From IMG/VR virus record IMGVR_UViG_3300027736_000029, positions 40,267 to 104,266 of that record: 64,000 nt of DNA. One strand, given 5' to 3'. Source of the stretch: a virus. A program made the position numbers and the translations under genes. Positions 32,991 through 42,288 of the stretch are shown here, piece by piece; the first letter of the stretch is position 1; every line of letters begins with the position of its first letter. The notes under the pieces were generated by a model. The model saw only the letters and a program-made list of their open reading frames with translations, did no database searches and had not been told where the DNA came from.

Positions 32991-33638
32991 TTATGGACAT
33001 AGTTGGAATTCAACAATAGCTCCTTGAGCATTAATTTTAACCACATAAAAATTTCCTCCAAAACTCATTTTAATGTACCTATTTCCACCGTTGTATGGAT
33101 TATATAGAGTATCATTAACAACCGTTTGATAAACTATCACACCAACCACAGGTGTCAAATTTGCTTGAGCAATGTATGTGTAATAATTAGTTAATGTGAT
33201 TGTGTTGGTACAAGTAGTTGCAGATGTTGCAGATACTTGATTACCAATAGGGTGTATTGAAATTACAGGAGTTGTTGTTGGTGTTGGTGTGTTAGTCGGA
33301 GTATATGTTTGAGTCGCAGTATTTGTGGGTGTATAAGAGGGTGTATTAGTTGGTGTTGATGTGTTTGTTGTAGTAACTGTTGGCGTGTTTGTTGGTGTTG
33401 GAGTTAATGTTAATGTTGGAGTTGGTGTAATTGGAATTACATATCCATCCACACAACTTTGAGTATCAACAATCTTTATAACAATATTCTGTTCATCGTA
33501 TGGTGGAGGAACACTAAATGTATATGGAAATACAGATACAGTTGATACGTAAACACAACTTGCACTCATTGAATCACAATAGTAGATTTCAACTGGTGTG
33601 TTAGCGGTTACGGATGTTATGGTTACTTGTTGACTCAT
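32991..33638 (-). CDS. Fibre protein with Thr-Pro linker, 215 aa
   Basis: An N-terminal beta domain (about 1-70: QVTITSVTANTPVEIYYC, PPPYDEQNIVIKIVD) is followed by a Thr-Pro linker (about 72-125, TPTPTLTLTPTPTNTPT) and a C-terminal beta domain. The first domain is clearly homologous to the whole of the neighbouring 74-residue protein (33652-33876), so this gene looks like a duplicate that gained a linker and head. Probable virion fibre. Confidence 0.7.
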   Translation of the reverse strand: MSQQVTITSVTANTPVEIYYCDSMSASCVYVSTVSVFPYTFSVPPPYDEQNIVIKIVDTQSCVDGYVIPITPTPTLTLTPTPTNTPTVTTTNTSTPTNTPSYTPTNTATQTYTPTNTPTPTTTPVISIHPIGNQVSATSATTCTNTITLTNYYTYIAQANLTPVVGVIVYQTVVNDTLYNPYNGGNRYIKMSFGGNFYVVKINAQGAIVEFQLCP

Positions 33639-33651
33639 TTTAATTTATAGT

Positions 33652-33876
33652 TTAACATGGGACAACATCTTCAATCCCTGTTATTATACATCCATTATTA
33701 TCAATAACTTTTAACATATATTGAGTTGATGAATCGTATGGTGAAGGGATATCAAAAACATACGGAACGGTAGATATAGTTGCCATATAAAAACAACCCG
33801 TACCATCTCCCTGACATATATAAATGTCGTATGGTGTTGCACCTGTTATATTATTTATTGTTACTTGTATTGCCAT
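33652..33876 (-). CDS. Small fibre-domain protein, 74 aa, paralogue of next gene
   Basis: MAIQVTINNITGATPYDIYICQ and later VPYVFDIPSPYDSS..MLKVIDNNGC align directly with the N-terminal domain of the adjacent 215-residue protein. It has no Thr-Pro linker and ends VVPC. The ATG at 33876 is preferred to one 3 codons upstream because it gives the same MxxQVTI start as its paralogue. A stand-alone domain of this kind could cap or dimerise with the longer fibre. Confidence 0.65.
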   Translation of the reverse strand: MAIQVTINNITGATPYDIYICQGDGTGCFYMATISTVPYVFDIPSPYDSSTQYMLKVIDNNGCIITGIEDVVPC

Positions 33877-33878
33877 TA

Positions 33879-36569
33879 TTAACAAGAATTAGTATTAACG
33901 TTTTGTTTTGCGGTTATGTATCCCGAAGTATTAATTTGAACCGCAGTTCCAAGATTTGATGATGTGTTTAATTTTAATACAACCCATAAATTATTACCAT
34001 TTGTTGGTACTGATGTAAATACATCATAAACTCTAACACCAACATTAAGTATTGTAGTGTTTGTATAATATGAAGTAAATGCCTTATAATTTAAACAAGC
34101 ATCTTGTGCTGAAATAGAATTAACTTCATCACCCATATATTTAACGGCCTGACCTTGGAAATTTAAACAATCAGTACAAGTATCAAAGACATCAGACACA
34201 ATTGATTGTGAACCAAAATAATTACCAGTATAAGTTATTGGTGACACCGTTGGAGGTGCAATATAATCAGTTGTAAACTGTCCAATATATTTCCAACATC
34301 TACCTTGATTATCTTGGAATGTTTGGTCAACAGTTAAATTGGTAAATGATGTAATTTTAATTGTTTGAATAACTTGAGTATTAACCAATTGTTCACCTAT
34401 TGGCTGACAACTTTCATAAACATAAACCCAATGTGGTGTAGGTGTCGGTGTTGATGTTGGTGTTTTTGTATTTGTCGGTGTTGATGTTGGTGTTCCTGGT
34501 GGTCGACTTGGCGTATTTGTAACTGTTTGCGTTGGAGTTTGAGTTGGTGTGTGAGTAGGTGTTGACGATGGGAAAACATTACAAGTACCACAACTAGAAG
34601 AAATTGCAATAATTTCATCAACATTACAATTAGATGAAATCGTATTACTTGTACCACTATAGGTTACACACATAAGACTACCATTAATAATAACTGACAT
34701 TGTAATACCAGTTGTAACAGGTGTTCCAGAATAAATTAAATTATCACTAGTATATAATTGGTCACCTGTTTCACAATCAACCAATATCTTAACGTTAACA
34801 CACTCGAATAATTCATCCAACATAACAAATGTTGCTTGTCCTTGAACATCAACAGTTTTTGTTAATGTAATTGTTGGTGTTGTCGTAGGAGTTGGTGTTG
34901 TTGAATTATATTGACATACCGAGAATGAAACACCTGTACCACTACAAGCATAACCTGTAGGTGTTGGTGTTGGGGTCACACCTAAAGATGTAACGTCAAA
35001 ATCAACATCACCACAATTCACACTTGGGGATGGTGTTGGCAATGGTTCCCAATCACAATCAAAGTAAGCGTTGAAATCAAATGGTTCACAATTAACAGGA
35101 CTTGGTGTTGGTGTGGGACAAGGTCCTCCATTAAAATAATTGGCTGAAATATCAGGACAAGTTGAATAACATGGTGTCGCACCTTCCAATAAACAAGTAC
35201 CACCTAATGATGTACTTAAACACCAATAACTACCAGTATAATAAACCACACCAAAATTAATTCCATCACCATTATAATAGAAATTTGAATTGTAAGTACC
35301 TGTTTGAGTATAGTTCCCACTATACCCTGATAAAGATGGTAATGTTGTTCTAAAACAATAAATTGAATCACATGCACCATTACTTGGTGTCGGTGTTGGC
35401 GTAAGAGTACTTGTTGGACTAACCGTTGGTGTCTGCGTCTGAGTTTGAGTAACCGTTGGTGTTGGAGTTGGTGTTGGACATGACGGTGCTCCAGTGAAAG
35501 TACTACCCACAGATGGATATAATAACCCTGTTGCAACATATGGTACAACCGTGGCATATCCATTAAAATAAGGACCACTAATTAAATAAACATCGCCAAT
35601 AGTTAATGTTCCTGGTACATTTTCATATCTAAATTGATTTGATGAATTTCCACATTCAGCAAATAAATATATATCGTAAGGTTCAGTTTGAGTTGGAGTT
35701 TGAGTTGGAGTATTTGTTGGTGTTTCAGTATTGGTAGGAGTTTGAGTATTCGTTACAGTTGGAGTTGGTGTTTCAGTATTAGTAGAAGTTGGTGTTGGTG
35801 TTTCGGTATTAGTTGGTGTTTGTGTTGGAGTTTCACTTGGAGTGTTTGTCGGTGTTTCAGTATTGGTAGGAGTTTGTGTAGGAGTTTCACTTGGAGTATT
35901 TGTTGGTGTTTCAGTATTTGTAGGAGTTACAGTTGGAGTTTCAGTATTAGTTGGTGTTGGTGTTACTATTTCATTGCAACAATTTATACCTGTTTGGTAA
36001 TAAGTTGAATTATCTGCGAGTGCTACTGCATCATTAACATAATATTGTAAAAAAATATATGTTGGAATTGTTGATGGACTTATACATACCTCATTAGTGT
36101 ATGTTCCAGCAGTATCATAATACTTATTTGTAATGCTGTACTCACCACAAGGAATATAAATTAACTCTACCTTATTATTGAAGAATGGTTCACTAACATT
36201 ACCAGTAGCATTATCAAGGTCAATTTGAGATATTGTGATTGTAATATATTCACAATTACAAGTTGGTGTTGGTGTCGGAGTTTTAGTTGGTGTAACAGTA
36301 TTAGTAGGTGTTATTGTAGGTGTTGGCGTTGGTGTTGGAGTAGTTGCCTGACATGTCGCACAATCAGGATGTCCAATAGAAACTGTTGCAACAGTATCTA
36401 TTGGTGATGAACCTACATTACCAATATATTCGTAGCATCCACCAGGTAATGCGCCCGTAAACGTAAAGGAATAACTAATACCGCCAGTTAAACCAGCTAA
36501 GGAACTTATAGAAACTTCATAAGAAACTAATGTATCACAAGATATTATTGTTATTACTGGAAATGCCAT
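33879..36569 (-). CDS. Multi-domain Thr-Pro-linker fibre/adhesin protein, 896 aa
   Basis: At least six Thr-Pro stretches (about 78-103, 203-295 as the longest, 365-395, 540-555, 700-735) built of TPTNTETPT-like units separate compact Cys-containing beta domains, such as [16 protein letters not shown] at the start and [11 protein letters not shown] near 745. It is longer and more modular than its neighbours and late by its promoter. The Thr-rich linkers are candidate O-glycosylation sites. No depolymerase or lectin motif is recognised. Confidence 0.72.
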   Translation of the reverse strand: MAFPVITIISCDTLVSYEVSISSLAGLTGGISYSFTFTGALPGGCYEYIGNVGSSPIDTVATVSIGHPDCATCQATTPTPTPTPTITPTNTVTPTKTPTPTPTCNCEYITITISQIDLDNATGNVSEPFFNNKVELIYIPCGEYSITNKYYDTAGTYTNEVCISPSTIPTYIFLQYYVNDAVALADNSTYYQTGINCCNEIVTPTPTNTETPTVTPTNTETPTNTPSETPTQTPTNTETPTNTPSETPTQTPTNTETPTPTSTNTETPTPTVTNTQTPTNTETPTNTPTQTPTQTEPYDIYLFAECGNSSNQFRYENVPGTLTIGDVYLISGPYFNGYATVVPYVATGLLYPSVGSTFTGAPSCPTPTPTPTVTQTQTQTPTVSPTSTLTPTPTPSNGACDSIYCFRTTLPSLSGYSGNYTQTGTYNSNFYYNGDGINFGVVYYTGSYWCLSTSLGGTCLLEGATPCYSTCPDISANYFNGGPCPTPTPSPVNCEPFDFNAYFDCDWEPLPTPSPSVNCGDVDFDVTSLGVTPTPTPTGYACSGTGVSFSVCQYNSTTPTPTTTPTITLTKTVDVQGQATFVMLDELFECVNVKILVDCETGDQLYTSDNLIYSGTPVTTGITMSVIINGSLMCVTYSGTSNTISSNCNVDEIIAISSSCGTCNVFPSSTPTHTPTQTPTQTVTNTPSRPPGTPTSTPTNTKTPTSTPTPTPHWVYVYESCQPIGEQLVNTQVIQTIKITSFTNLTVDQTFQDNQGRCWKYIGQFTTDYIAPPTVSPITYTGNYFGSQSIVSDVFDTCTDCLNFQGQAVKYMGDEVNSISAQDACLNYKAFTSYYTNTTILNVGVRVYDVFTSVPTNGNNLWVVLKLNTSSNLGTAVQINTSGYITAKQNVNTNSC
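34970..36340 (-). repeat. Thr-Pro-coding repeat tracts in the 896-aa fibre gene
   Basis: Several tracts of 6-base and 18-base degenerate repeats (ACxCCx-type codons for Thr-Pro, with TNTETPT units between 35690 and 35960). Similar tracts occur in the genes at 30590-32929 and 32991-33638. They encode extended, mucin-like linkers and are likely sites of length change by slippage or recombination. Confidence 0.8.
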
Positions 36570-36575
36570 TTGTAC

Positions 36576-36583
36576 TATAAATA
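36576..36583 (-). promoter_or_regulatory. TATTTATA box of the fibre operon
   Basis: Minus-strand TATTTATA, 6 nt (GTACAA), ATG at 36569. It is divergent from an equal box on the plus strand at 36655, so the 97-base gap is a two-way late promoter region. Confidence 0.52.
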
Positions 36584-36654
36584 ACTCGATAGTGAGTTTT
36601 TATACAATTTAAAAATAGAAATATCAAAAGATAAATAAACAGGCACTTAAACTA

Positions 36655-36662
36655 TATTTATA
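36655..36662 (+). promoter_or_regulatory. TATTTATA box upstream of the 57-aa gene
   Basis: TATTTATA, TTAT, ATG. Identical over 15 bases with the sequence in front of the ATG at 163, including the 4-nt gap. Confidence 0.58.
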
Positions 36663-36666
36663 TTAT

Positions 36667-36840
36667 ATGAAGCTTATTAAGACAATAGAGAAAATAATCA
36701 AAGAAGCCGAGGAATTATATGTTAATGCCTTGGAGTCTGTTGTTGATGAAAAAGAACTGCAACGTCTTGAAAAGAACTATCAAGATAGTCTTAAATTGAT
36801 GAAGACCTTTAGTCAGATTAATAAAACTAAATCAGATTAA
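36667..36840 (+). CDS. Small helical protein, 57 aa
   Basis: MKLIKTIEKIIKEAEELYVNAL.. is a charged helical hairpin, ending MKTFSQINKTKSD. No family recognised. It stands between the fibre operon and the glycan island, with its own late-type box. After it comes a 177-base gap (36841-37017) that holds no gene, and in which I see only AT-rich sequence and a TTGGTACCA-like palindrome. Confidence 0.6.
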   Translation: MKLIKTIEKIIKEAEELYVNALESVVDEKELQRLEKNYQDSLKLMKTFSQINKTKSD

Positions 36841-37017
36841 ATTCTTATTTTAATCTTGGTCTTTTTTATAAAATCCGTTATTCTCAGGTTGATATTATTC
36901 ATCCAATAACTTTGGCACCTTTGGTACCATAATAATAATTGTTGTAATTAGAATTTAACGACAATAAAAACCAAACTTTCATTTATTTTTATCCAATAAA
37001 AACTATATTATTTTGAT

Positions 37018-37446
37018 ATGGGTAGTATAAAAAACGTACAATTTGGTGAAAATGTTTTTGTTGTTGAACCAACAAACCTTTATGGTTGTAAGATTGGTAA
37101 CAATGTTAAGATTGGTCCATTTGTTGAAATTCAACGAGATTCAGAAATTGGGAATGATTCTATTATTAGTTCACACTCTTTCATACCTTCAGGTGTTAAA
37201 ATAGGTAACAATGTTTTTATCGGTCACGGAGTTATGTTTACCAATGACACATTTGACTCAGATTTAATAGAAAATTGGGAAATGAAAAAAACAATTATTG
37301 GTGACCGCGTTAGAATTGGTTCCAACTCAACAATTTTACCAGTCAAGATTGGTAATAACGTAATAATAGGTGCGGGTTCAGTCGTTACAAAAGACATACC
37401 TGATAATGTAACAGTTTATGGAAATCCGGCAAGAATTAAATCATAA
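37018..37446 (+). CDS. Left-handed beta-helix sugar N-acetyltransferase (WlbB/WbpD-like)
   Basis: 142 residues made of hexapeptide repeats (IGNNVKIGPFV, VKIGNNVFIGHGV, IGDRVRIGSNSTI, IGNNVIIGAGSVV) and a C-terminal VYGNPARIK, the signature of trimeric LbH acetyltransferases. Its length is that of enzymes which N-acetylate the 3-amino group of UDP- or dTDP-3-amino sugars. The next two genes (Gfo/Idh oxidoreductase, DegT aminotransferase) complete such a pathway, in the pattern of wlbB-A-C. First gene of the island. Confidence 0.85.
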   Translation: MGSIKNVQFGENVFVVEPTNLYGCKIGNNVKIGPFVEIQRDSEIGNDSIISSHSFIPSGVKIGNNVFIGHGVMFTNDTFDSDLIENWEMKKTIIGDRVRIGSNSTILPVKIGNNVIIGAGSVVTKDIPDNVTVYGNPARIKS

Positions 37447-38260
37447 AATTTGCCTAATTGGATATGGTTATTGGGGTAAAATACTCCATAAAAATTTATT
37501 ATCATTAGGGTATAATGATATCACAATTGTTGATGTTGTTTTAGACAACTTCAATCTATTGGATGATAGTTATTCACATTATTTTGTTGTAACACCATTT
37601 ACAACACACCACGAAATATTATTGAAATTATCTGAATTTAAGAACAAAAGAATTTGGTGTGAAAAACCTTTGGTTAACACATATAAAGAATCAACCGAAA
37701 TATATTCATTAATGGAACAAAATAACAATATGTTATTTGTTGATTGGGTTTATACGTTCAATCCATGTGTTGATAAAATCAGAAAAATTGTGTCTAAGAA
37801 AAAAATTAAACAAGTCATTCTTAACAGAACCAATGACGGTCCAAAAAGATTTGACACAAGTTCAATCCACGATTTATCATCACATGATTTATCCATTTTA
37901 TATCACATATTTGGTAGAACAAATTTTGATTTTACTTGGAATGAATTTTCAGTTAAATCAAATGAAGACTTTGGTTCCAATATTAGTTGGTATTATAAAA
38001 GTGGATTGCAAGTTATAATTAATTCATCTTGGCAACATAAAACAAAAAACAGGGTATCATTATTCATTACTGAAGATGATGAAGTTATCGTTTTTGATGA
38101 TGTAAAAAAAGTAATCATTACTAATAATGGTGTTGAAGATTTTTCAGACTCTCCATCCCCAATCCATATTGGTATGAGACACTTCTTCAGTGACAATAAT
38201 TTTGATTCAAATAAAGAAATAACACTTAAAATAACAAAAAACTTAGAACATGCAATTTAA
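37418..38260 (+). CDS. Gfo/Idh/MocA-type sugar oxidoreductase (WlbA-like)
   Basis: 280 residues: N-terminal Rossmann motif KICLIGYGYWGKILHKNL (about 9-26, GxGxxG), FVVTPFTTHHE at the dinucleotide edge, WCEKPLV (EKP motif), then the C-terminal beta-sheet domain. WlbA/WbpB enzymes oxidise C3 of UDP-sugars with NAD, giving the 3-keto substrate for transamination. Overlaps the acetyltransferase gene by 29 bases and the aminotransferase by 11. The exact nucleotide sugar cannot be read from sequence. Confidence 0.8.
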   Translation: MEIRQELNHKICLIGYGYWGKILHKNLLSLGYNDITIVDVVLDNFNLLDDSYSHYFVVTPFTTHHEILLKLSEFKNKRIWCEKPLVNTYKESTEIYSLMEQNNNMLFVDWVYTFNPCVDKIRKIVSKKKIKQVILNRTNDGPKRFDTSSIHDLSSHDLSILYHIFGRTNFDFTWNEFSVKSNEDFGSNISWYYKSGLQVIINSSWQHKTKNRVSLFITEDDEVIVFDDVKKVIITNNGVEDFSDSPSPIHIGMRHFFSDNNFDSNKEITLKITKNLEHAI

Positions 38261-39359
38261 CGATTTAGGAAAACAATGGGAAACAATTAGAGAAGTTGTT
38301 TTAGAAAAAATAGATAAACTTGGTTATCAAGGTTCATATATTAACGGACCTGCGGTTTCAGAATTTGAATCTGAATTTGCCCAACATTATAACACAAAAT
38401 ACGCTGTTGGTGTGTCAAATGGTACTGATGGTTTAAAATTGGCTCTTCAAATGTTTGATTTAACCAATACTGATTTAGTTATTATACCATCAAACACATT
38501 TGTTGCCGATTACTTGGCAGTTAAACATTTACCACTCACAGAACCTTTTGTAGCACTTATTGACCATGACGAACATTTCACGATTGATACAAATCATTTA
38601 GAGTTGTTTTTAAAAAATCGTAGAGATAATTTTAATAAAGTGGTTGTAATACCTGTTCACTTATATGGTCACTCATGTGATATGGATACCATTATGAGAT
38701 TATCAAAGGAATATAATTTTCACGTCATTGAGGATTGTTCTCAATCACATGAAACAAAATACAAAAACAATTATTTGGGTTCATATGGTGATTTGGCAGT
38801 TTATTCATTATATCCAGGTAAGAATCTTGGCGCTTGTGGTGACGCTGGTATTATTACAACTAACAATGAAGATTTTTATAATAGATTAAAGTCAATTAGA
38901 AACTATGGTTCAAAAGTAAAATATCATTATGATGAGATTGGTTATAATAATAGATTGGATTCAATGCAAGCAATTGTATTATCTGAGAAATTAAAACACC
39001 TTAAAGAGTGGACTGATATTAAAAATAAAATTACAGAACGTTATCATAATGAAATTAACAACCCAAAAGTTGTTTTACCAAAAGTATCTGAAGATTGTAC
39101 AACACATTCATATCATATTTTTTGCGTTGAGGTTGATGACCGTAAGTCATTTGAAAAACATATGTCTGATAATAGTATTACTACAATTATTCACTATCCA
39201 ATTCCAATTCATCAAACATCAATTTTTGATAGTGAAGATATTGTATTTTCAAGTTCAAAAACAGATGAGACATGTAATAGAATAGTATCAATTCCAATTC
39301 ATCCATTTTTGACAATTGACGAAGTAAATCATATTATTAACACAATTAACAATTATTAA
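38250..39359 (+). CDS. DegT/DnrJ/EryC1/StrS-type PLP sugar aminotransferase
   Basis: 369 residues. The PLP lysine lies in SLYPGKNLGACGDAG (Lys191), with the family GxxGDAG continuation; EDCSQSH (Asp162) contacts the pyridine N, and SNGTDGLKLAL (56-66) binds phosphate. Transfers an amino group, commonly from glutamate, to a 3-keto (WlbC, FdtB) nucleotide sugar. With the preceding oxidoreductase and acetyltransferase it can make a 3-acetamido-3-deoxy sugar donor for the island's glycosyltransferases. Confidence 0.93.
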   Translation: MQFNDLGKQWETIREVVLEKIDKLGYQGSYINGPAVSEFESEFAQHYNTKYAVGVSNGTDGLKLALQMFDLTNTDLVIIPSNTFVADYLAVKHLPLTEPFVALIDHDEHFTIDTNHLELFLKNRRDNFNKVVVIPVHLYGHSCDMDTIMRLSKEYNFHVIEDCSQSHETKYKNNYLGSYGDLAVYSLYPGKNLGACGDAGIITTNNEDFYNRLKSIRNYGSKVKYHYDEIGYNNRLDSMQAIVLSEKLKHLKEWTDIKNKITERYHNEINNPKVVLPKVSEDCTTHSYHIFCVEVDDRKSFEKHMSDNSITTIIHYPIPIHQTSIFDSEDIVFSSSKTDETCNRIVSIPIHPFLTIDEVNHIINTINNY

Positions 39360-39361
39360 CC

Positions 39362-40078
39362 ATGAAAATTAAAATAGTTCACCTTTTAATAAATCCTGAA
39401 CATCAAAAAGATGTATCAGATGAGAGATGGCAATCAATCTTAAATAAACAAAAACAATCCATTGATTGTTTTGAAAAATTAAAGTGTAAATTTGATTCTT
39501 ATACTCAACAATATTCCATTATTAATAGAGAAGAATTACCTTGGAATACTTGTTGGGAAAACGCAATTATTAATGAGACTTGTGAAGGTAATGACTCGTA
39601 TTGTTTATCTTATGGTCATTACGGTGCATACATGGCACATAAACGAGCAATAACCCAAGAATTTTCAAATGATTTAGATGCATTAATTATTTTAGAGGGT
39701 GATGTAATAACGGAATTAAACCCTGATGATTTTTTTAATACAATTAAAAAAGGATATGAATTGGGTGTTGAACGTGGTTCAAAAATTTGTTCTTTTTCAG
39801 GAAATATTGTTTGGTTATCAGGAAATGATGATTATTGGGATAAAGTGATTGATTTGGGAGATTTTTACGATGTACCACATTTCTTATTAGGCTCAATGTA
39901 TATGATATATAAATCAGAAAGAAATAATATAATTAATAATCTCCAAACACATTATTGGCATTCTCCAGATGTTTGGTTGGCTTGGGTTTATGCCAATAGA
40001 GGTGGATTATTATCACATAAAGAAATGATTGGTAAACAAGTTTCAGGTTATTCAGCATTGAATAATACAATGAAATAA
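39362..40078 (+). CDS. Glycosyltransferase, GT25-like
   Basis: 238 residues with a short Rossmann-like start (KIKIVHLLINPEHQK), SYGHYGAYMAHKRAI (about 78-92), where GT25 enzymes have G-x-x-G-C-xx-SH, and ALIILEGDVI (about 104-113), the counterpart of the (L)EDDV metal site. The family transfers galactose or other hexoses in LPS synthesis. The EGD triad differs from the usual EDD, so activity or sugar choice is uncertain. Two bases from the aminotransferase stop. Confidence 0.7.
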   Translation: MKIKIVHLLINPEHQKDVSDERWQSILNKQKQSIDCFEKLKCKFDSYTQQYSIINREELPWNTCWENAIINETCEGNDSYCLSYGHYGAYMAHKRAITQEFSNDLDALIILEGDVITELNPDDFFNTIKKGYELGVERGSKICSFSGNIVWLSGNDDYWDKVIDLGDFYDVPHFLLGSMYMIYKSERNNIINNLQTHYWHSPDVWLAWVYANRGGLLSHKEMIGKQVSGYSALNNTMK

Positions 40079-40093
40079 CTTATAATTCACATT

Positions 40094-41101
40094 ATGCGTA
40101 AATACTGGCACACAACAAACAAATATCTTTGGGATGCAAACATACTTGACGTAGGAGATTCAATCTTTTACGATTTAAGTGACTGCCCATCAATTGGTGA
40201 TACTTTATGTTCAACACCTACCATTAAAAAAGTAAGTGAGGCTTATAATTGTAAAGTTAATATAATTTCACAACACCCTGAAATTTTTAAAAATAATCCA
40301 TATATAGATAAAAATTACCCATCGGGTGGTATGAATATGGACTATATTAGAGAAAATTTCATAGTACACAATTCGTTTTACGATATTGGTAAACAAAATG
40401 ATAAAGGAATCCAACATAAACACGCACATACCGATATTCGTCAGTATCATGCAATGTTGTTAGGATTTCAATTGTTTCCTGAAGAAATGGAATGTATCTA
40501 TAACCCAGATGAATTTACACCAATTGAAGGATTACCTGAAAAATATGTTTTGATACACCCAGTTCAGAACTGGCCAAGTAGGACTTGGGACTCATATCAA
40601 TGGGTTAAATTAACTGAAGAATTAAATAAATCGGGTATTTCTGTTGTTTCAATAGGTAAAGATTCAAGTGAGGTTGGTTTTTGGAATATTGATAAACCAG
40701 TATTTAATTTTCATATAGAAAATGGTTTAAATTTAATGAATGAAACCAATTTATCACAAGCTTGGCATTTAATTCAAAATTCAATTGCGTTTGTTACAAT
40801 GGATTCGGGTCTTTTACACTTAGCAGGTACAACCGATGCTCATATTATACAATTAGGTTCATCAATTAATCCTCGTTGGAGGGCACCATATAGACACAAT
40901 TCTCAAGAATACAAATACCACTATGTTGGTGGTGGATGTTCAATATTTTGCGCTTCAGATATGAAGTACGGTGTTGAAGAGTGGGGAAGTGTTCAAGGAG
41001 TACCACCTTTAATTAATTGTTTGGAGAAAAAACCTACATTTGAATGTCACCCACAATACGATTCAGTATTTAATAAAATTATGGAAATATATGAAGAATA
41101 A
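40094..41101 (+). CDS. GT9-type (heptosyltransferase-like) glycosyltransferase
   Basis: 335 residues. Features of GT-B heptosyltransferases: SIGDTLCSTPTIKKV (about 33-47) as the acceptor-side Gly-Asp loop, VLIHPVQNWPSRTW (about 153-166) and the donor-side FVTMDSGLLHLAGTTDA (about 235-251) followed by LGSS. It probably uses an ADP- or GDP-heptose-like sugar. The next gene belongs to the TibC branch of the same superfamily. Overlaps it by 11 bases. Confidence 0.82.
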   Translation: MRKYWHTTNKYLWDANILDVGDSIFYDLSDCPSIGDTLCSTPTIKKVSEAYNCKVNIISQHPEIFKNNPYIDKNYPSGGMNMDYIRENFIVHNSFYDIGKQNDKGIQHKHAHTDIRQYHAMLLGFQLFPEEMECIYNPDEFTPIEGLPEKYVLIHPVQNWPSRTWDSYQWVKLTEELNKSGISVVSIGKDSSEVGFWNIDKPVFNFHIENGLNLMNETNLSQAWHLIQNSIAFVTMDSGLLHLAGTTDAHIIQLGSSINPRWRAPYRHNSQEYKYHYVGGGCSIFCASDMKYGVEEWGSVQGVPPLINCLEKKPTFECHPQYDSVFNKIMEIYEE

Positions 41102-42287
41102 TATTGAATTAAAAATTAACTACCTTGATGGTTGTATGGTTGAAATTGTTGGTGAAAAAGGTGTTCAGTATAATGAATCAGAAACATATGAAGTATTGTT
41201 TATTAATAATCAAACAGGTAAACTATTACATCACGCAAATTTGAAACCTAATTATTGGACCAAACCAAGTATTCAGTATTTTGTTGAGTGGAAAATTGTA
41301 GTATTAAAAAACAATGTAGGTGTTATTCATGAAGAAATTATTAACCTACGAGACAAAGAAGTCTTAATTACTATTCAAAACACCCCTCTTGGTGATAACA
41401 TTGCTTGGGTGGCATATGCAAATGAATTTGCAAAAAAACATAATTGTAAAGTGACATTACAATTTAGTTTGAAGGATTTATTTGAGGACACATATCCTAA
41501 CATTAATATGGTTGATTTTGGAAATTATCAAATGGATGATGAAAAATTTTATGCCAGTTACAGAATGGTATATGGTAAAACACCTGAGGAACAATCTATA
41601 TTACTTAATGAATTATATAAAAAAAAGAAAAAGTATTTAGAAGGTTTAACGTTATGGAATACCGATTCATCCCCAAAACATCCTAATTTAGTACCACTAC
41701 AAGAATTTGGAGCAACACAAATTGGTTTAGAATACAAAGAAATAAAACCTTTAATTCAAAATATTTCAGACGAAAGACCAATTAAAAACAAATACATTTG
41801 TATTTCTGAATTTGCGTCAGGTCCAATAAAAGAATGGAATAATCCTGTTGGCTGGGAAAAATTGATTCAAATGTTAAAGTCATATGGATATGAGATTGTT
41901 TCCATATCAAAAGAAAAATCAAACCTAAAAGGTATCACTAAATTAAATGGTGACTTACCTTTATCTAACAGAGCATGGTACTTAAAACACTGTGATTTTT
42001 TTATTGGTATGAGTTCTGGTTTAGCTTGGTTAGCATGGGCTTGTAACACCAAAGTTGTTATGATATCAGGAGTAACAATTAAAGAAAACGAATTTAGTCA
42101 AGATTGTGTTAGAATTTATAATGATAATGTTTGTCATGGTTGTTGGAATTCACCAAAACATTGTGATAAATTTGTAACATTTTTAAAAGATTTTTGTCCT
42201 GAAAATAAAAGATTTGAATGTACTAGAACCATATCACCTACTATGGTTATGAATAAAATACTTGAAAATAATTTAATAAAAAACTAA
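41091..42287 (+). CDS. TibC-like O-heptosyltransferase (protein glycosyltransferase)
   Basis: 398 residues from the ATG at 41091 (a longer frame begins 17 codons upstream inside the preceding gene). The N-terminal beta domain KINYLDGCMVEIVG is followed by NTPLGDNIAW, an acceptor-side loop, CISEFASGPIKEWNNP, FFIGMSSGLAWLAWAC and a Cys set C-x2-C..C..C (CHGCW, KHCDK, DFCPE, FECTR). These match TibC/Aah autotransporter O-heptosyltransferases, in which the Cys bind iron and Ser residues of a repetitive surface protein are modified. The acceptor here is unknown. Confidence 0.8.
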   Translation: MKNNIELKINYLDGCMVEIVGEKGVQYNESETYEVLFINNQTGKLLHHANLKPNYWTKPSIQYFVEWKIVVLKNNVGVIHEEIINLRDKEVLITIQNTPLGDNIAWVAYANEFAKKHNCKVTLQFSLKDLFEDTYPNINMVDFGNYQMDDEKFYASYRMVYGKTPEEQSILLNELYKKKKKYLEGLTLWNTDSSPKHPNLVPLQEFGATQIGLEYKEIKPLIQNISDERPIKNKYICISEFASGPIKEWNNPVGWEKLIQMLKSYGYEIVSISKEKSNLKGITKLNGDLPLSNRAWYLKHCDFFIGMSSGLAWLAWACNTKVVMISGVTIKENEFSQDCVRIYNDNVCHGCWNSPKHCDKFVTFLKDFCPENKRFECTRTISPTMVMNKILENNLIKN

Positions 42288-42288
42288 A

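Noticed and set aside
35688-36008. Plus-strand frame rich in Trp-Ser-Cys opposite the 896-aa fibre
   Set aside because: Antisense of Thr-Pro repeats; composition is explained by the complement of ACx CCx codons.
37008-37015. TTATTTTG as a -7 box for the glycan island
   Set aside because: One mismatch, only 2 nt from the ATG and no TTTG at -33; too weak to list. The island's promoter was not found.
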